Below, in pieces: positions 47,383 to 54,609 of a DNA stretch of 64,000 bases. The notes under the pieces are model-generated. The model saw only the letters and a program-made list of their open reading frames with translations, did not search any database and had not been told where the DNA came from. Position 1 is the stretch's first letter. The number at the start of each line of letters is the position of its first letter. This stretch comes from an uncultured Pelagibacteraceae bacterium (GTDB lineage: Bacteria > Pseudomonadota > Alphaproteobacteria > Pelagibacterales > Pelagibacteraceae). The DNA lies in contig CACHML010000002.1 of the NCBI GenBank assembly GCA_902580945.1, forward strand, positions 62,001-126,000, given 5' to 3'. The position numbers were made by a program, and so were the translations under genes.

Positions 47383-48123
47383 ATGAATTCAATTTCACCT
47401 AATTTAAATATAATGATAAAAGCCTGTGAAAAAGTATCTAAAGTAATAATTAGAGATTTTGGCGAAATTGAAAATCTACAGGTATCTAGGAAAGGACCTA
47501 AAGATTTTGTTACCAAAACAGATAAAAGAGTTGAAGAAATATTAATAGAAGAATTATCAAAATCAAAAAAAAAATATTCATTTATAACTGAAGAAACTGG
47601 AATAATTAAAAATTTAGATAGTCAAAATATTTGGATAATTGATCCAATAGATGGAACAACAAATTTTTTACATGGAATACCGCATTTTGCAATTTCAATT
47701 GCTCTAAGAACTAACAATGAATTAATTTCAGGAGTTATATTTGATCCTATTAAAAATGAAATGTTTTATGCTGAAAAAGATCACGGATCTTATTTTAATA
47801 ATCAAAGAATAAGGGTCTCAAAAAAAAATAATATAGATGAGTGTCTTTTTGGGACTAACATTCAAGGAGTAAAGTTTACAAATTTAAATTTGAGATGCTC
47901 AGGTTCTGCTGCATTAGATTTAGCTTACGTTGGTGCGGGAAGATTAGATGGTTTTTTTCAAAGTAATTTGAATATTTGGGACGTTGCTGCAGGGATTTTA
48001 ATAATTGAAGAAGCAGGAGGTAAAATCGATGGTATGCTTGAAAATAAAATATCTGATATAAGCTTAAAGGCATCTAGTACTAATATTTATTCAAAAATGA
48101 TTGAAAATATAGATAACTTTTAA
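47383..48123 (+). CDS. suhB: Inositol monophosphatase family protein (SuhB-like)
   Basis: A magnesium-dependent phosphatase. The motifs are EETG (residues 66-69), [20 protein letters not shown] and [15 protein letters not shown], which supply the metal ligands. At 246 residues it is slightly short but complete. In E. coli SuhB also binds NusA in rRNA transcription complexes; whether this applies here is unknown. It ends the operon starting with tkt, since the next gene rpmE has its own candidate promoter. Confidence 0.92.
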   Translation: MNSISPNLNIMIKACEKVSKVIIRDFGEIENLQVSRKGPKDFVTKTDKRVEEILIEELSKSKKKYSFITEETGIIKNLDSQNIWIIDPIDGTTNFLHGIPHFAISIALRTNNELISGVIFDPIKNEMFYAEKDHGSYFNNQRIRVSKKNNIDECLFGTNIQGVKFTNLNLRCSGSAALDLAYVGAGRLDGFFQSNLNIWDVAAGILIIEEAGGKIDGMLENKISDISLKASSTNIYSKMIENIDNF

Positions 48124-48151
48124 TTGTTTTTAATAAGTTTTTTGCTATAAA
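48124..48151 (+). promoter_or_regulatory. Candidate promoter of rpmE (near-leaderless)
   Basis: TTGTTT (48124-48129), 16-bp spacer, TATAAA (48146-48151), with the rpmE ATG at 48159. Transcription would start within one or two bases of the ATG, and there is no Shine-Dalgarno sequence. The suhB stop lies at the left end of the -35. Confidence 0.42.
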
Positions 48152-48158
48152 ACCGCCT

Positions 48159-48386
48159 ATGAAAAAAAACTTACATCCAGATTATCACAAAATAAAAGTT
48201 GAAATGACTGATGGAAGTCAATTTGAGACTAGATCAACATGGGGTTCAGAAGGAGAAACATTAAAACTTGAGATTGATCCTAAATCTCATGCCGCATGGA
48301 CAGGTGGTAAACAAAAAATTCTAGATAAAGGTAGAGTAAGTAAATTTAATAAAAAATTTCAAAATTTTAGATCAGAAAAAAAATAA
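48159..48386 (+). CDS. rpmE: Ribosomal protein L31 (zinc-free form)
   Basis: Large-subunit ribosomal protein bridging to the small subunit. [37 protein letters not shown] and [20 protein letters not shown] are L31 blocks. It has no cysteine at all, so it is the C-minus form without a zinc ribbon. The 75-residue length fits. Its ATG is preceded by a candidate promoter with almost no leader. Its stop overlaps the next gene's ATG by one base (TAATG). Confidence 0.96.
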   Translation: MKKNLHPDYHKIKVEMTDGSQFETRSTWGSEGETLKLEIDPKSHAAWTGGKQKILDKGRVSKFNKKFQNFRSEKK

Positions 48387-48949
48387 TGAGTAATGCCCCA
48401 TTAATGCCAATGGCAACAGCTGTGTGGCTTGTAGAGAATACTTCTTTGACTTTTAGACAGATTGCAGATTTCTGTAAACTTCATGAGGTTGAAATCCAAG
48501 GTATAGCGGACGGTGAAGTTGCTAAAGGGATTGTTGGGTATAATCCAATAATATCTGGCCAATTAACAAAAGAGGAAATTGAATTGTCTTCAGAAGATCA
48601 AACTAGGCCTTTGATATTGAAAGAGAATGAAGTTGAAATTAAAAGCGATGAAAAGAAAACTAAAAAATATATTCCATTATCAAAACGTCAAGATAAACCA
48701 GACTCAGCTTTGTGGTTAATTAAACAACACTCAATTTTAAAAGACTCTCAAATAGCTAAATTAGTTGGGATAACAAAAAATTCTGCTACTGCAATTAGAA
48801 ACAAAAGTTATTGGAATTTTAATAATTTAAATCCAAAAGATCCTGTTGCTATGGGTTTGTTTACACAGAAAGAGCTCATAGATGCATTAGAAAAAGCAGA
48901 GAGAAGAATTAAAAGAGAGAAAAAAGAAAAAGAAAAAAAACAACTTTAA
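48386..48949 (+). CDS. DUF1013 protein (TrcR-type cell cycle regulator)
   Basis: An alphaproteobacterial protein of 187 residues. APLMPMATAVWLVENTSLTF and FCKLHEVEIQGIADGEVA at the N-terminus, and YIPLSKRQDKPDSALWLIKQH with VGITKNSATAIRNKSYWN in the second half, match DUF1013; two helix-turn-helix-like segments are suggested. In Caulobacter the homologue has been named TrcR, a cell-cycle transcription regulator associated with RNA polymerase. The C-terminus is a charged lysine/glutamate tail. It is tightly linked to rpmE (1-bp overlap). The family is restricted to Alphaproteobacteria, supporting the taxonomic reading. Confidence 0.88.
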   Translation: MSNAPLMPMATAVWLVENTSLTFRQIADFCKLHEVEIQGIADGEVAKGIVGYNPIISGQLTKEEIELSSEDQTRPLILKENEVEIKSDEKKTKKYIPLSKRQDKPDSALWLIKQHSILKDSQIAKLVGITKNSATAIRNKSYWNFNNLNPKDPVAMGLFTQKELIDALEKAERRIKREKKEKEKKQL

Positions 48950-49026
48950 AAGAATGTATTTTAAAAATAATTATAATAGACAAATTAAAGATAAAGTGCT
49001 ACCAGATGGCCTTTCTGGAGGTAGTT

Positions 49027-49221
49027 ATTAAAATAGAAGTTAAAGATAATAATATTGAGCAAGCATTGAGAGTTTTAAAAAGAAAGCTTCAAAGGGACGG
49101 TTTTTTCAAAATAATAAAATTGAAAAATACTTATGAAAAACCCTCTGAAAAGAAAAAAAGAATTCTTCAAGAAAATATAAAAAGAGTTAAAAAACTTAAC
49201 AAGCTCAAAAATAGAATTTAA
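49027..49221 (+). CDS. rpsU: Ribosomal protein S21, probable AUU start
   Basis: Small-subunit protein that helps 30S initiation. KIEVKDNNIEQALRVLKRK and YEKPSEKKKR align with alphaproteobacterial S21, whose usual N-terminus MQVLVRDNN falls exactly on the residues IKIEVKDNN. The residue matching Met is the ATT codon at 49027, which lies 5 bases after GGAGG (49017-49021), an ideal spacing. The only in-frame ATG (49006) has no ribosome site and would add seven unlike residues. An AUU start is therefore likely but unproven. The product is 64 residues from this start. The initiator tRNA gene begins 4 bp downstream. Confidence 0.85.
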   Translation: MKIEVKDNNIEQALRVLKRKLQRDGFFKIIKLKNTYEKPSEKKKRILQENIKRVKKLNKLKNRI

Positions 49222-49225
49222 ATAT

Positions 49226-49302
49226 CGCGGGGTGGAGCAGCCTGGTAGCTCGCAAGGCTCATAACCTTGAGGTCGGCGGTTCAAATCCGTCCCCCGCAAC
49301 CA
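49226..49302 (+). tRNA. Initiator tRNA-fMet (CAU)
   Basis: Cloverleaf of 77 bases with CCA encoded. The C1:A72 mismatch at the top of the acceptor stem (CGCGGGG/CCCCGCA) marks it as the initiator; anticodon CAT is in the loop CTCATAA. The anticodon stem is CAAGG/CCTTG, so position 29:41 is A:U instead of the G:C normally seen, leaving two of the three conserved G:C pairs. It lies 4 bp after rpsU and is probably cotranscribed. Confidence 0.97.
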
Positions 49303-49419
49303 ATCTTATTAAGAAAATTTCGACTTTTTTATCTTTAAAGAAACCTTTTACAGTCTAGGTAGTTAATTCTTTAAAACCCTTACCAATATATCAGCTATAT
49401 CACAAAAAATTTTAGTCAA

Positions 49420-50814
49420 TTATAAACTCTTAACAATTTCCTCTGTCATTTTTTTTGCATCTGAAAATAACATCAATGTATTGTCTCTGTAAAAGAGATC
49501 ATTATCAATTCCTGCATACCCGGGAGATAAACTTCTTTTTACAAATAAAACTGACTTGCTTTTTTCAACGTCTAAAACCGGCATTCCATATATTGGACTC
49601 TGTGGGTCAGACTTGGCAACAGGGTTTGTAACATCATTTGCGCCTATTACATATGCAACATCACAATTTGCAAAATCATTATTTATTTCTTCTAATTCAA
49701 ATACTTCATCATATGGTACATTAGCTTCAGCTAATAAAACATTCATATGTCCAGGCATCCTTCCTGCAACTGGATGAATGGCATATGATACTTTTACACC
49801 ATTCTTTTTTAACGAGTCTACCATTTCTCTTAATGCATGTTGTGCTTGTGCTACTGCCATCCCATAACCCGGCACAATTATTACTGATGAGGCGTTTTTC
49901 ATTAAAAATGCTGCGTCATCAGCATTTCCACTCTTTACAGGCTTTTGTTCTTTTGCTTGTCCACTTGTGGCTTGATCTGTCGCTCCCCACCCTCCTAAGA
50001 TTACATTGAAGAAGGACCTATTCATTCCTTTGCACATTATGTATGAAAGAATTGCACCTGAAGATCCAACTAACGCTCCTGTAATTATTAATGCTGTATT
50101 CTCTAACGTAAAGCCTATCCCAGCTGCTGCCCATCCTGAGTATGAATTTAACATTGAAATAACAACTGGCATGTCCGCTCCACCAATTGGTATTATTAAT
50201 AACACACCTACAATAAATGAAATCAATACTAATGACCAAAATATATTTGACGATTGTGATATGCATAAATAATAAATCAAAAGTATAATTGCCAATCCTA
50301 GTAATAGATTTATTAAATGTTGCCCCTTAAAGGTAATTGGGGCACCTGACATTATTCCTCTAAGCTTTAAAAATGCAATTATAGAACCAGAGAATGTAAT
50401 AGCTCCAATAGCTGCTCCAAGAGACATTTCTATAAGACTTGCTAGTTTAATATTCCCTACCATTCCAAGGCTAAATGCCTCTGGATTTAAAAATGCAGAA
50501 ATTGCAACAAATACAGCAGCTAATCCTACAAGACTGTGAAAACCAGCAACAAGTTCAGGCATTGCTGTCATTGGTATTCTAAAAGCAATAAATGCTCCTA
50601 CAGAACCTCCTAATAAAAGAAAAACTAAAACGTAAATGAAGCCTGGCCCAAAATTTCCCACTGATAAAAACGTTACAATTATTGAAATGATCATCCCTGC
50701 AATACCAAAATAGTTTCCTTGTCTTGAAGTCTCAGGAGAAGAAAGGCCTCTTAAAGCTAGAATAAATAATATACCTGAAATTAAATAAAATATTGCTGAT
50801 AGATTTGCAGACAT
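49420..50814 (-). CDS. pntB: NAD(P) transhydrogenase subunit beta PntB
   Basis: Proton-translocating transhydrogenase subunit with the NADP-binding domain. The first 270 residues hold about nine membrane helices; the C-terminal domain begins near residue 300 with VIIVPGYGMAVAQAQHALRE, followed by YAIHPVAGRMPGHMNVLLAEA, VIGANDVTNPVA and KRSLSPGYAGIDNDLF. At 464 residues it is full length. It ends the operon pntAA-pntAB-pntB and makes NADPH at the expense of the proton gradient. Confidence 0.97.
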   Translation of the reverse strand: MSANLSAIFYLISGILFILALRGLSSPETSRQGNYFGIAGMIISIIVTFLSVGNFGPGFIYVLVFLLLGGSVGAFIAFRIPMTAMPELVAGFHSLVGLAAVFVAISAFLNPEAFSLGMVGNIKLASLIEMSLGAAIGAITFSGSIIAFLKLRGIMSGAPITFKGQHLINLLLGLAIILLIYYLCISQSSNIFWSLVLISFIVGVLLIIPIGGADMPVVISMLNSYSGWAAAGIGFTLENTALIITGALVGSSGAILSYIMCKGMNRSFFNVILGGWGATDQATSGQAKEQKPVKSGNADDAAFLMKNASSVIIVPGYGMAVAQAQHALREMVDSLKKNGVKVSYAIHPVAGRMPGHMNVLLAEANVPYDEVFELEEINNDFANCDVAYVIGANDVTNPVAKSDPQSPIYGMPVLDVEKSKSVLFVKRSLSPGYAGIDNDLFYRDNTLMLFSDAKKMTEEIVKSL

Positions 50815-50816
50815 AT

Positions 50817-51119
50817 CTATTTTTTCTTTTTCTTATACATTTGCAGCATTCTTTGGGTAACAAGGAAACCACCAAAAATATTTACAGCAGCTAAAATTAT
50901 TGCAAGAAAACCAAAAATAGTAGAATTTTCAAAAATATTTTCTGATGAACCTGATAAAGCTGCAATTATTGCCCCAACAATTATCACTGAAGAGATTGCA
51001 TTTGTTACTGACATTAATGGGGTATGCAAAGATGGTGTAACACTCCAAACAACATAGTATCCAACAAAAATTGATAAAATAAATATACTTAATCTGAATA
51101 TAAAAGGATCTATTTCCAT
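50817..51119 (-). CDS. pntAB: NAD(P) transhydrogenase subunit alpha, part 2 PntAB
   Basis: The membrane part of the alpha subunit, encoded separately as in other Alphaproteobacteria. The 100 residues contain three membrane helices, with VVWSVTPSLHTPLMSVTNAI in the first half, the classic PntA C-terminal block, and NIFGGFLVTQRMLQMYKKK at the end. It overlaps pntAA by one base and lies 2 bp before pntB. Confidence 0.96.
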   Translation of the reverse strand: MEIDPFIFRLSIFILSIFVGYYVVWSVTPSLHTPLMSVTNAISSVIIVGAIIAALSGSSENIFENSTIFGFLAIILAAVNIFGGFLVTQRMLQMYKKKKK

Positions 51120-52207
51120 TATTTAACCATTGTTTTTTGAATTATCTCATCTTCCAAGTTAATTTTAAATTTTTTTGTCTCTTTATCATATAAATTATTT
51201 ATAAAATTAAACATATTTTTTGCATACAAATTTGATGCAGAAATAGGTAATTTATTTAATATATTTGTCTCACCCATAATTTTTACACCATTAGTTTCTA
51301 CAATCTCATTTACCTTGGTTAATTCTGAGTTTCCACCTTGTGAGGCTGCCAAATCGTAAATAATTGAACCGCTTTGCATCACCTCAATCATTTCTTTTTT
51401 TATTATTATTGGAGCTTTTTTTCCCGGTATAAGCGCAGTGCAAATAATTATATCAATTTTTTTTAATGTTTCTCTCAATAATTCCTCTTGTTTTTTTTTA
51501 AAATCCTCAGAGGCTTCTTTTGCATATCCACCCTCAGTTTCTAAATTTTCTGATCCTTCTACAGTTAAAAATTTTCCACCCAAACTCTCGACTTGTTCTT
51601 TGGATGCTAACCTAACATCTGTGGCAAAAACTATCGCTCCCATTCTTTTTGCTGTTGCAATTGCTTGTAAACCTGCAACTCCTGCACCAACTACCAAAAC
51701 TCTTGCTGCAGAAATTGTTCCAGCTGCAGTCATCATCATGGGTATTGCCTTTTGAAAGTGTGAAAAAGAATCTACAACTGCTTTATAGCCTGCTAAGTTA
51801 GCTTGGGATGAAAGTATATCCATAGACTGTGCTCTAGTAATTCTTGGTAGTAATTCAAGTGAAAAACATTTTACATTTTTTGATGATATTTCTTTTAATT
51901 TCTTTTCATTAGAATAAGGGTCTAGCACACCAATTAAAATTTGATCTTTTTTAAGTTTATTTAAATTATCATCTCCTGGAATATTCATTTGAAGTATTGC
52001 ATTTGAACTTGAAAAAATATCGTCATTTTGATCGATAATATTAGCACCTTCAATTTTGTACTCTTCATCATTAATTCCTAGGTGTGTTGCATAATCTTTG
52101 CATAGTTGAACCTCTATACCTAAAGCTTTGTATTTTTTTAAGACTTCTGGAGTTATTGCAACTCTATTTTCAAAACTTCTATCTTCAGATATCGAACCAA
52201 CTATCAT
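51119..52207 (-). CDS. pntAA: NAD(P) transhydrogenase subunit alpha, part 1 PntAA
   Basis: The soluble NAD-binding domain, related to alanine dehydrogenase. EDRSFENRVAITPEVLKKY near the N-terminus, RITRAQSMDILSSQANLAGY in the middle, VLVVGAGVAGLQAIATAKRM as the Rossmann motif and ALIPGKKAPIIIKKEMIE after it are diagnostic. At 362 residues it is normal for the split alpha subunit. It leads the pnt operon; rpmJ on the same strand ends 25 bp upstream, so read-through from the 5S-rpmJ unit into pnt is possible. Confidence 0.97.
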   Translation of the reverse strand: MIVGSISEDRSFENRVAITPEVLKKYKALGIEVQLCKDYATHLGINDEEYKIEGANIIDQNDDIFSSSNAILQMNIPGDDNLNKLKKDQILIGVLDPYSNEKKLKEISSKNVKCFSLELLPRITRAQSMDILSSQANLAGYKAVVDSFSHFQKAIPMMMTAAGTISAARVLVVGAGVAGLQAIATAKRMGAIVFATDVRLASKEQVESLGGKFLTVEGSENLETEGGYAKEASEDFKKKQEELLRETLKKIDIIICTALIPGKKAPIIIKKEMIEVMQSGSIIYDLAASQGGNSELTKVNEIVETNGVKIMGETNILNKLPISASNLYAKNMFNFINNLYDKETKKFKINLEDEIIQKTMVK

Positions 52208-52232
52208 ATTTAATTCTTATATGATTGAGACA

Positions 52233-52358
52233 TTATTTTTGCCTAGCTTTGAATTTAGGATTTTTCTTATTAATTATATAGACTCTTCCTCTCCGTCTTA
52301 CCAATTTAGAGTTAAGATCTCTTTTTTTTAAAGATTTTAATGAGCTTGCTATTTTCAT
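52233..52358 (-). CDS. rpmJ: Ribosomal protein L36 (zinc-free form)
   Basis: A 41-residue large-subunit protein. [33 protein letters not shown] and the QK end match the C-minus L36 type; no cysteines are present, so it does not bind zinc. The start is ATG 52358; a longer frame reading upstream runs through the 5S rRNA gene and is not real. Only about nine bases separate it from the 3' end of 5S rRNA on the same strand, so it probably has no promoter of its own. Confidence 0.93.
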   Translation of the reverse strand: MKIASSLKSLKKRDLNSKLVRRRGRVYIINKKNPKFKARQK

Positions 52359-52367
52359 ATTATAAAT

Positions 52368-52485
52368 TGCCTGGCAATGTCCTACTCTTCCGTGTCTTAA
52401 GACAAAGTACCATCGGCGCTGAAAGGCTTGACTTCCGAGTTCGGAATGGTATCGGGTATTACACTTTCGCAATAATTACCAGGCA
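52368..52485 (-). rRNA. rrf: 5S ribosomal RNA, isolated copy
   Basis: On the minus strand the 118-base sequence starts TGCCTGG and ends CCAGGCA, which pair as helix I, and contains GACCATTCCGAACTC-type and CAGCGCCGATGGTA-type segments characteristic of 5S rRNA (read here as GATACCATTCCGAAC and CGCCGATGGTAC). No 23S or 16S sequence is adjacent: the upstream neighbour is a polysaccharide gene on the same strand, and rpmJ follows after about nine bases. A candidate promoter lies at 52491-52518. Confidence 0.96.
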
Positions 52486-52490
52486 AAGAA

Positions 52491-52518
52491 CTTATATTGA
52501 AAATTATTTAATTGTAAA
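52491..52518 (-). promoter_or_regulatory. Candidate promoter of the isolated 5S rRNA gene
   Basis: Minus-strand TTTACA (52513-52518), 16-bp spacer, TATAAG (52491-52496), ending 5 bases before the first base of 5S rRNA at 52485. The exact spacing to the mature 5' end is what a primary transcript start would need, which makes it more credible than most hits in such AT-rich DNA. Confidence 0.6.
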
Positions 52519-52601
52519 TAATAATAATTATAAAAATAAAATATAATTTTCTAATAATAACAGCATTTTTTATTACTATCTTTTAAAAATACCTTAATCT
52601 T

Positions 52602-53606
52602 TTAAAAAATTTTCTTTTTCCAAGTTTCAGGTGTCAAATGATTTAATATTTCTAAATCATAATTATAAGAAAATTCTTTGGGTCCTCTTTTCTTTATAAA
52701 ATTAATTAGACGGGTAATGGTTTCATCGACAGAATTCTGGGTTGAATAATTCAATATTTTTTTAGCTTTATCATTTGCGCAATTAGCAAATTTAACCTCT
52801 CCAGGGCGATCTGGGTAATAAATAGGTTCTTTGTTAAATTTTAATTGGTTTGAAATTAATTTAAATAGACTATTAATAGTCATAAAATTTTCATCCGAGG
52901 GACCAATATTAAATACCTCTGACTGGATTTTTTCATCTGTGATTAATTTATCTAAGCAATAAATACAATCTTTCACATCAGAAAAAGATCTTTTCTGTTC
53001 ACCATCACCATAAATTATTGGAGATTTATTCTGCAACATTAAGTTTATCATTATTGATGCTACATTTCTAAATGGATCATCATATTTTTGATTTTCTCCA
53101 ATTATATTATGGGGCACAGCTATGTTGTATTCTACGCCGTGTAACTTGCACAAATTTATTAATATTTTTTCTGCTGCAAGTTTAGATATACCATAAGGGT
53201 CAATAGGGTCGGGAATATCACTTTCCTTAAAAGGAATTTTAATTTCTCCATATCTGGCCATTGATGAACAAAAAACAATTCTCTTTACCTTATTATGAAT
53301 TGCTGCACTAAACACCGAAGTAGAACCTGCAACTATATTTCTACTAATTAAATGTGGTGAGAAAACTGATAGACCCTCATGAGCATATGCGGCAGCATGT
53401 ACTACAACATCAACTCCATTTAAAATTTTTTTCATTTCATTTATATTTTCACAATCAGATTTGTAAAATTTTACTTTTTTATTAACATTTAGAAGATCCC
53501 CTCCAACCATGTTATCATTGCCACTTACCTTGAAATTTTTAGATAGATAATAATCGGCTAAATTTGATCCTAAAAAACCTGCAACTCCAGTAATAAATAT
53601 ATGCAT
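52602..53606 (-). CDS. NAD-dependent nucleotide-sugar epimerase/dehydratase
   Basis: A 334-residue extended short-chain dehydrogenase of the UDP-glucose 4-epimerase group. FITGVAGFLGSNLADYYL is the NAD-binding glycine motif, VDVVVHAAAYAHEG and FCSSMARYGE follow, and YGISK (about residues 138-142) is the catalytic Tyr-Lys pair. YPDRPGEVKFANCANDKAKKIL is the C-terminal sugar-binding block typical of GalE-like enzymes. The exact sugar cannot be told. It is the last gene of the polysaccharide run, and the 5S gene follows after 116 bp. Confidence 0.86.
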   Translation of the reverse strand: MHIFITGVAGFLGSNLADYYLSKNFKVSGNDNMVGGDLLNVNKKVKFYKSDCENINEMKKILNGVDVVVHAAAYAHEGLSVFSPHLISRNIVAGSTSVFSAAIHNKVKRIVFCSSMARYGEIKIPFKESDIPDPIDPYGISKLAAEKILINLCKLHGVEYNIAVPHNIIGENQKYDDPFRNVASIMINLMLQNKSPIIYGDGEQKRSFSDVKDCIYCLDKLITDEKIQSEVFNIGPSDENFMTINSLFKLISNQLKFNKEPIYYPDRPGEVKFANCANDKAKKILNYSTQNSVDETITRLINFIKKRGPKEFSYNYDLEILNHLTPETWKKKIF

Positions 53607-53669
53607 AATTATCTTTTCTATTAAACTAATTAAAGAGTACGATCAAATTTATTTATACAAATTAACTAA

Positions 53670-54602
53670 TTAATCAAAATTTAATCTTTCTTTTTCCTCA
53701 ACTAAAGGCAAATTTCTACTATGTAATAATATCACACCAATATACTCACCCAATAAACCAATTAAAAAAATTTGCACAGCACCAAGTAAAAACAATCCAA
53801 TAACTAAAGGTGCAACGCCTGCCGAGAATGTATTCCAAAAAAATATCTTATAAAAAAAATAAAATAGTCCAACACCCAAAGATATCATTGATAATAAAAA
53901 ACCAAACATTGTCATTAATCTTAATGGTAATTTAGAATGCTTAACAATACCAAGCATTGCAATATCATACATTGAAAAAAAATTATGTTTAGTTTTACCT
54001 TTTTTGCGAACTGGCTGATTAAATTTGATAGTATCTATCTTATATCCTAACTCAAAAATTAAACCTCTTAAATAAGGATAAGGGTCGTTTAATGTTTTAA
54101 ACCTCTCAATTACTTTCTTATCATAAATACCTGAGCCTGTTATATTTTTTTTTAATCCAACTTCTGATATTTTGCTTATAAAATTATAGAAAAGTTTTCT
54201 TACTAAAAAAACGAATTTATTTTCATCAGATTTTAATTTTTCATTTAAAACAATATCTTTGCCTTCATTCCATTTATCAATATATTTTGGTATTAGATCA
54301 ATAGGATCTTGGAAATCTGCATTAATTAATATTGCAGCATCTCCTGTGCATTGTAATAACCCATAAAAAGGGGATCTTACAGATCCAAAATTTCTCGAAT
54401 TTAAAATAACTTTAACTTTTGGATCTGACTTTACTATATTTCTTAAAATCTCAACAGTTCCATCATTAGAGCAATTATCAATTATTATATGTTCGTATTC
54501 AAATTCTAGTTTTTCCATTTCTTCCCGAACTTGAGAAATAAAGTTTTCGATATTTTCTCTCTCATTTAAGGTTGGTGTAACTATGCTAATTTTTTTTTTC
54601 AT
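53670..54602 (-). CDS. Polyprenyl-phosphate glycosyltransferase, family 2 (GtrB/DPM type)
   Basis: Transfers a sugar from a nucleotide donor to a lipid phosphate at the cytoplasmic face. A GT2 domain occupies about residues 1-230: SIVTPTLNERENIENFI, IIIDNCSNDGTVE, NSRNFGSVRSPFYGLLQ and the metal site INADFQDP with Asp96 and Asp99. Two C-terminal membrane helices (about 233-260 and 265-295) match the GtrB/ArnC/DPM architecture. Such an enzyme feeds membrane GT-C transferases, and one is encoded at 58.7 kb in the same run. It is 63 bp before the epimerase gene. The sugar is unknown. Confidence 0.88.
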   Translation of the reverse strand: MKKKISIVTPTLNERENIENFISQVREEMEKLEFEYEHIIIDNCSNDGTVEILRNIVKSDPKVKVILNSRNFGSVRSPFYGLLQCTGDAAILINADFQDPIDLIPKYIDKWNEGKDIVLNEKLKSDENKFVFLVRKLFYNFISKISEVGLKKNITGSGIYDKKVIERFKTLNDPYPYLRGLIFELGYKIDTIKFNQPVRKKGKTKHNFFSMYDIAMLGIVKHSKLPLRLMTMFGFLLSMISLGVGLFYFFYKIFFWNTFSAGVAPLVIGLFLLGAVQIFLIGLLGEYIGVILLHSRNLPLVEEKERLNFD

Positions 54603-54609
54603 TTAATAT

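Noticed and set aside
49075-49299. Minus-strand frame across rpsU and tRNA-fMet
   Set aside because: It is the antisense of a clear S21 gene and of a tRNA; the protein-like stretch at its start is the tRNA complement.
49303-49419. Gap after tRNA-fMet examined for a small RNA or terminator
   Set aside because: No stable hairpin or recognisable RNA was found; only AT-rich sequence.
49785-50272. Several plus- and minus-strand frames inside pntB
   Set aside because: They are shadows of PntB, which is full length with all expected blocks.
52359-52472. Long reading frame continuing rpmJ upstream
   Set aside because: The added 38 codons are translated 5S rRNA sequence; L36 starts at ATG 52358.
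52340-52546. Plus-strand reading frame of 68 codons across the 5S gene
   Set aside because: It is antisense to the 5S rRNA and has no similarity to any protein I know.
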